DNA from: an uncultured Flavobacteriaceae bacterium
Lineage (GTDB): Bacteria > Bacteroidota > Bacteroidia > Flavobacteriales > Flavobacteriaceae
NCBI GenBank assembly: GCA_938018045.1
Contig: CALIIP010000224.1
Span: 1 to 5,724 of the forward strand
Direction of reading: 5' to 3'
DNA length: 5,724 nt
The notes below the pieces were generated by a model. It worked only from the letters and a program-made list of their open reading frames with translations, searched no databases and was not told the origin of the DNA. Both the position numbers and the translations under genes were made by a program. Below, piece after piece: positions 5,394 to 5,724 of this stretch; within the stretch, counting starts at the first letter, position 1, and each line of letters opens with the position of its first letter.

Positions 5394-5724
5394 TTTCTAC
5401 AGTTAAGTTTGTTATTTCAGTGTTGATAATCCAGTTATTGGTAACATCTGTTAAATTGAGGTCATTAAAGTTGTATTTGAATCCGCAAGAACGAGAAACA
5501 AAAACTTCTTCTCTTAAATAATTTATAGTGATTTCATCGACAATGTTATCTGAAGACAAAAGGTATGTTGTAAAATCATCCGCAGGGTTTAAAGGCAATG
5601 CTAATGAATCTGTTGACACATTTACATAGATTGAATCCATTCCTTCAGCCCAAACATACAAACTTGTTCGAGATTTATATTCAGTCGGATTTACATCGTC
5701 ATAAAAACGAATGACCAATTGTGG
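5362..5724 (-). CDS. DUF6452-like envelope protein, partial (N-terminus beyond the window)
   Basis: The frame is open to the window edge, giving the last 120 residues, up to TAG at 5364-5362. The visible part opens PQLVIRFYDDVNPTEYKSR, continues with beta-rich segments (TSLYVWAEGMDSIYVN, then STDSLALPLNP), and then YLREEVFVSRSCGFKYNF with a single visible Cys, and ends in a charged tail (ENETEHIKILH). The IRFYD-NP start, the LPLNP turn and the S-CGFK segment match what I know of DUF6452, small Bacteroidota proteins usually with a lipoprotein signal; that signal would lie upstream of this window. A TTG at 5718 could be read as a start but is not one, because the family sequence continues past it. 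Its 3' end overlaps the DUF6048-like gene by 32 nt, so the pair is probably cotranslated and may act together in the cell envelope. Function unknown. Confidence 0.7.
   Translation of the reverse strand, partial: PQLVIRFYDDVNPTEYKSRTSLYVWAEGMDSIYVNVSTDSLALPLNPADDFTTYLLSSDNIVDEITINYLREEVFVSRSCGFKYNFNDLNLTDVTNNWIINTEITNLTVENETEHIKILH

Noticed and set aside
1..5724. Defence, mobile, CRISPR or toxin-antitoxin system
   Set aside because: No transposase, integrase, repeats array, nuclease, helicase or toxin-like gene was seen; base composition looks even along the window and gene order looks like core chromosome.

Overview
The window is AT-rich and gene-dense. It reads as chromosomal DNA from a marine-type member of the Flavobacteriaceae (Bacteroidota). 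Evidence for this is the flavobacterial style of the ValS C-terminus, the DUF6452/DUF6048-like pair, near absence of Shine-Dalgarno sites, a TAnnTTTG-type -7 element, and a small lipoprotein with an L-T-S-C lipobox. There is no sign of a mobile element, prophage, CRISPR array, tRNA or rRNA.

Layout: bases 1-417 (+) carry the 3' end of valS, including its C-terminal coiled coil. A strong hairpin with T-tracts on both sides (440-476) ends valS and also serves the genes arriving from the other strand. Everything from 493 to 5724 is on the minus strand, so transcription runs from high to low coordinates. In that order the genes are: a DUF6452-like envelope protein (cut by the window edge), a DUF6048-like predicted outer-membrane beta-barrel protein, an isopenicillin-N-synthase-type 2OG-Fe(II) oxygenase, a SUI1/YciH (eIF1-like) translation factor, a membrane-anchored alpha/beta hydrolase, a uridine-phosphorylase-like enzyme, an orphan NMT1/THI5-type substrate-binding protein without a signal peptide, and a 52-residue lipoprotein that was found by direct reading.

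The five genes from 4645 to 675 are packed with junctions of +1, -1, -20 and +1 nt, so they are very probably one transcription unit with translational coupling. The first two genes overlap by 32 nt and form their own couple, 43 nt upstream of the oxygenase. The small lipoprotein has a recognisable -7 element just upstream and may be transcribed separately.

Most genes are recognisable members of known families. The most interesting point is the combination: a pyrimidine-type nucleoside phosphorylase, a signal-less ligand-binding protein with no permease, and a 2OG oxygenase of the superfamily that includes thymine-7-hydroxylase. This could be a small nucleobase or nucleoside module. That is inference, and housekeeping genes that merely share an operon are an equally good explanation. 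I saw nothing that clearly demonstrates a new defence or mobile system.
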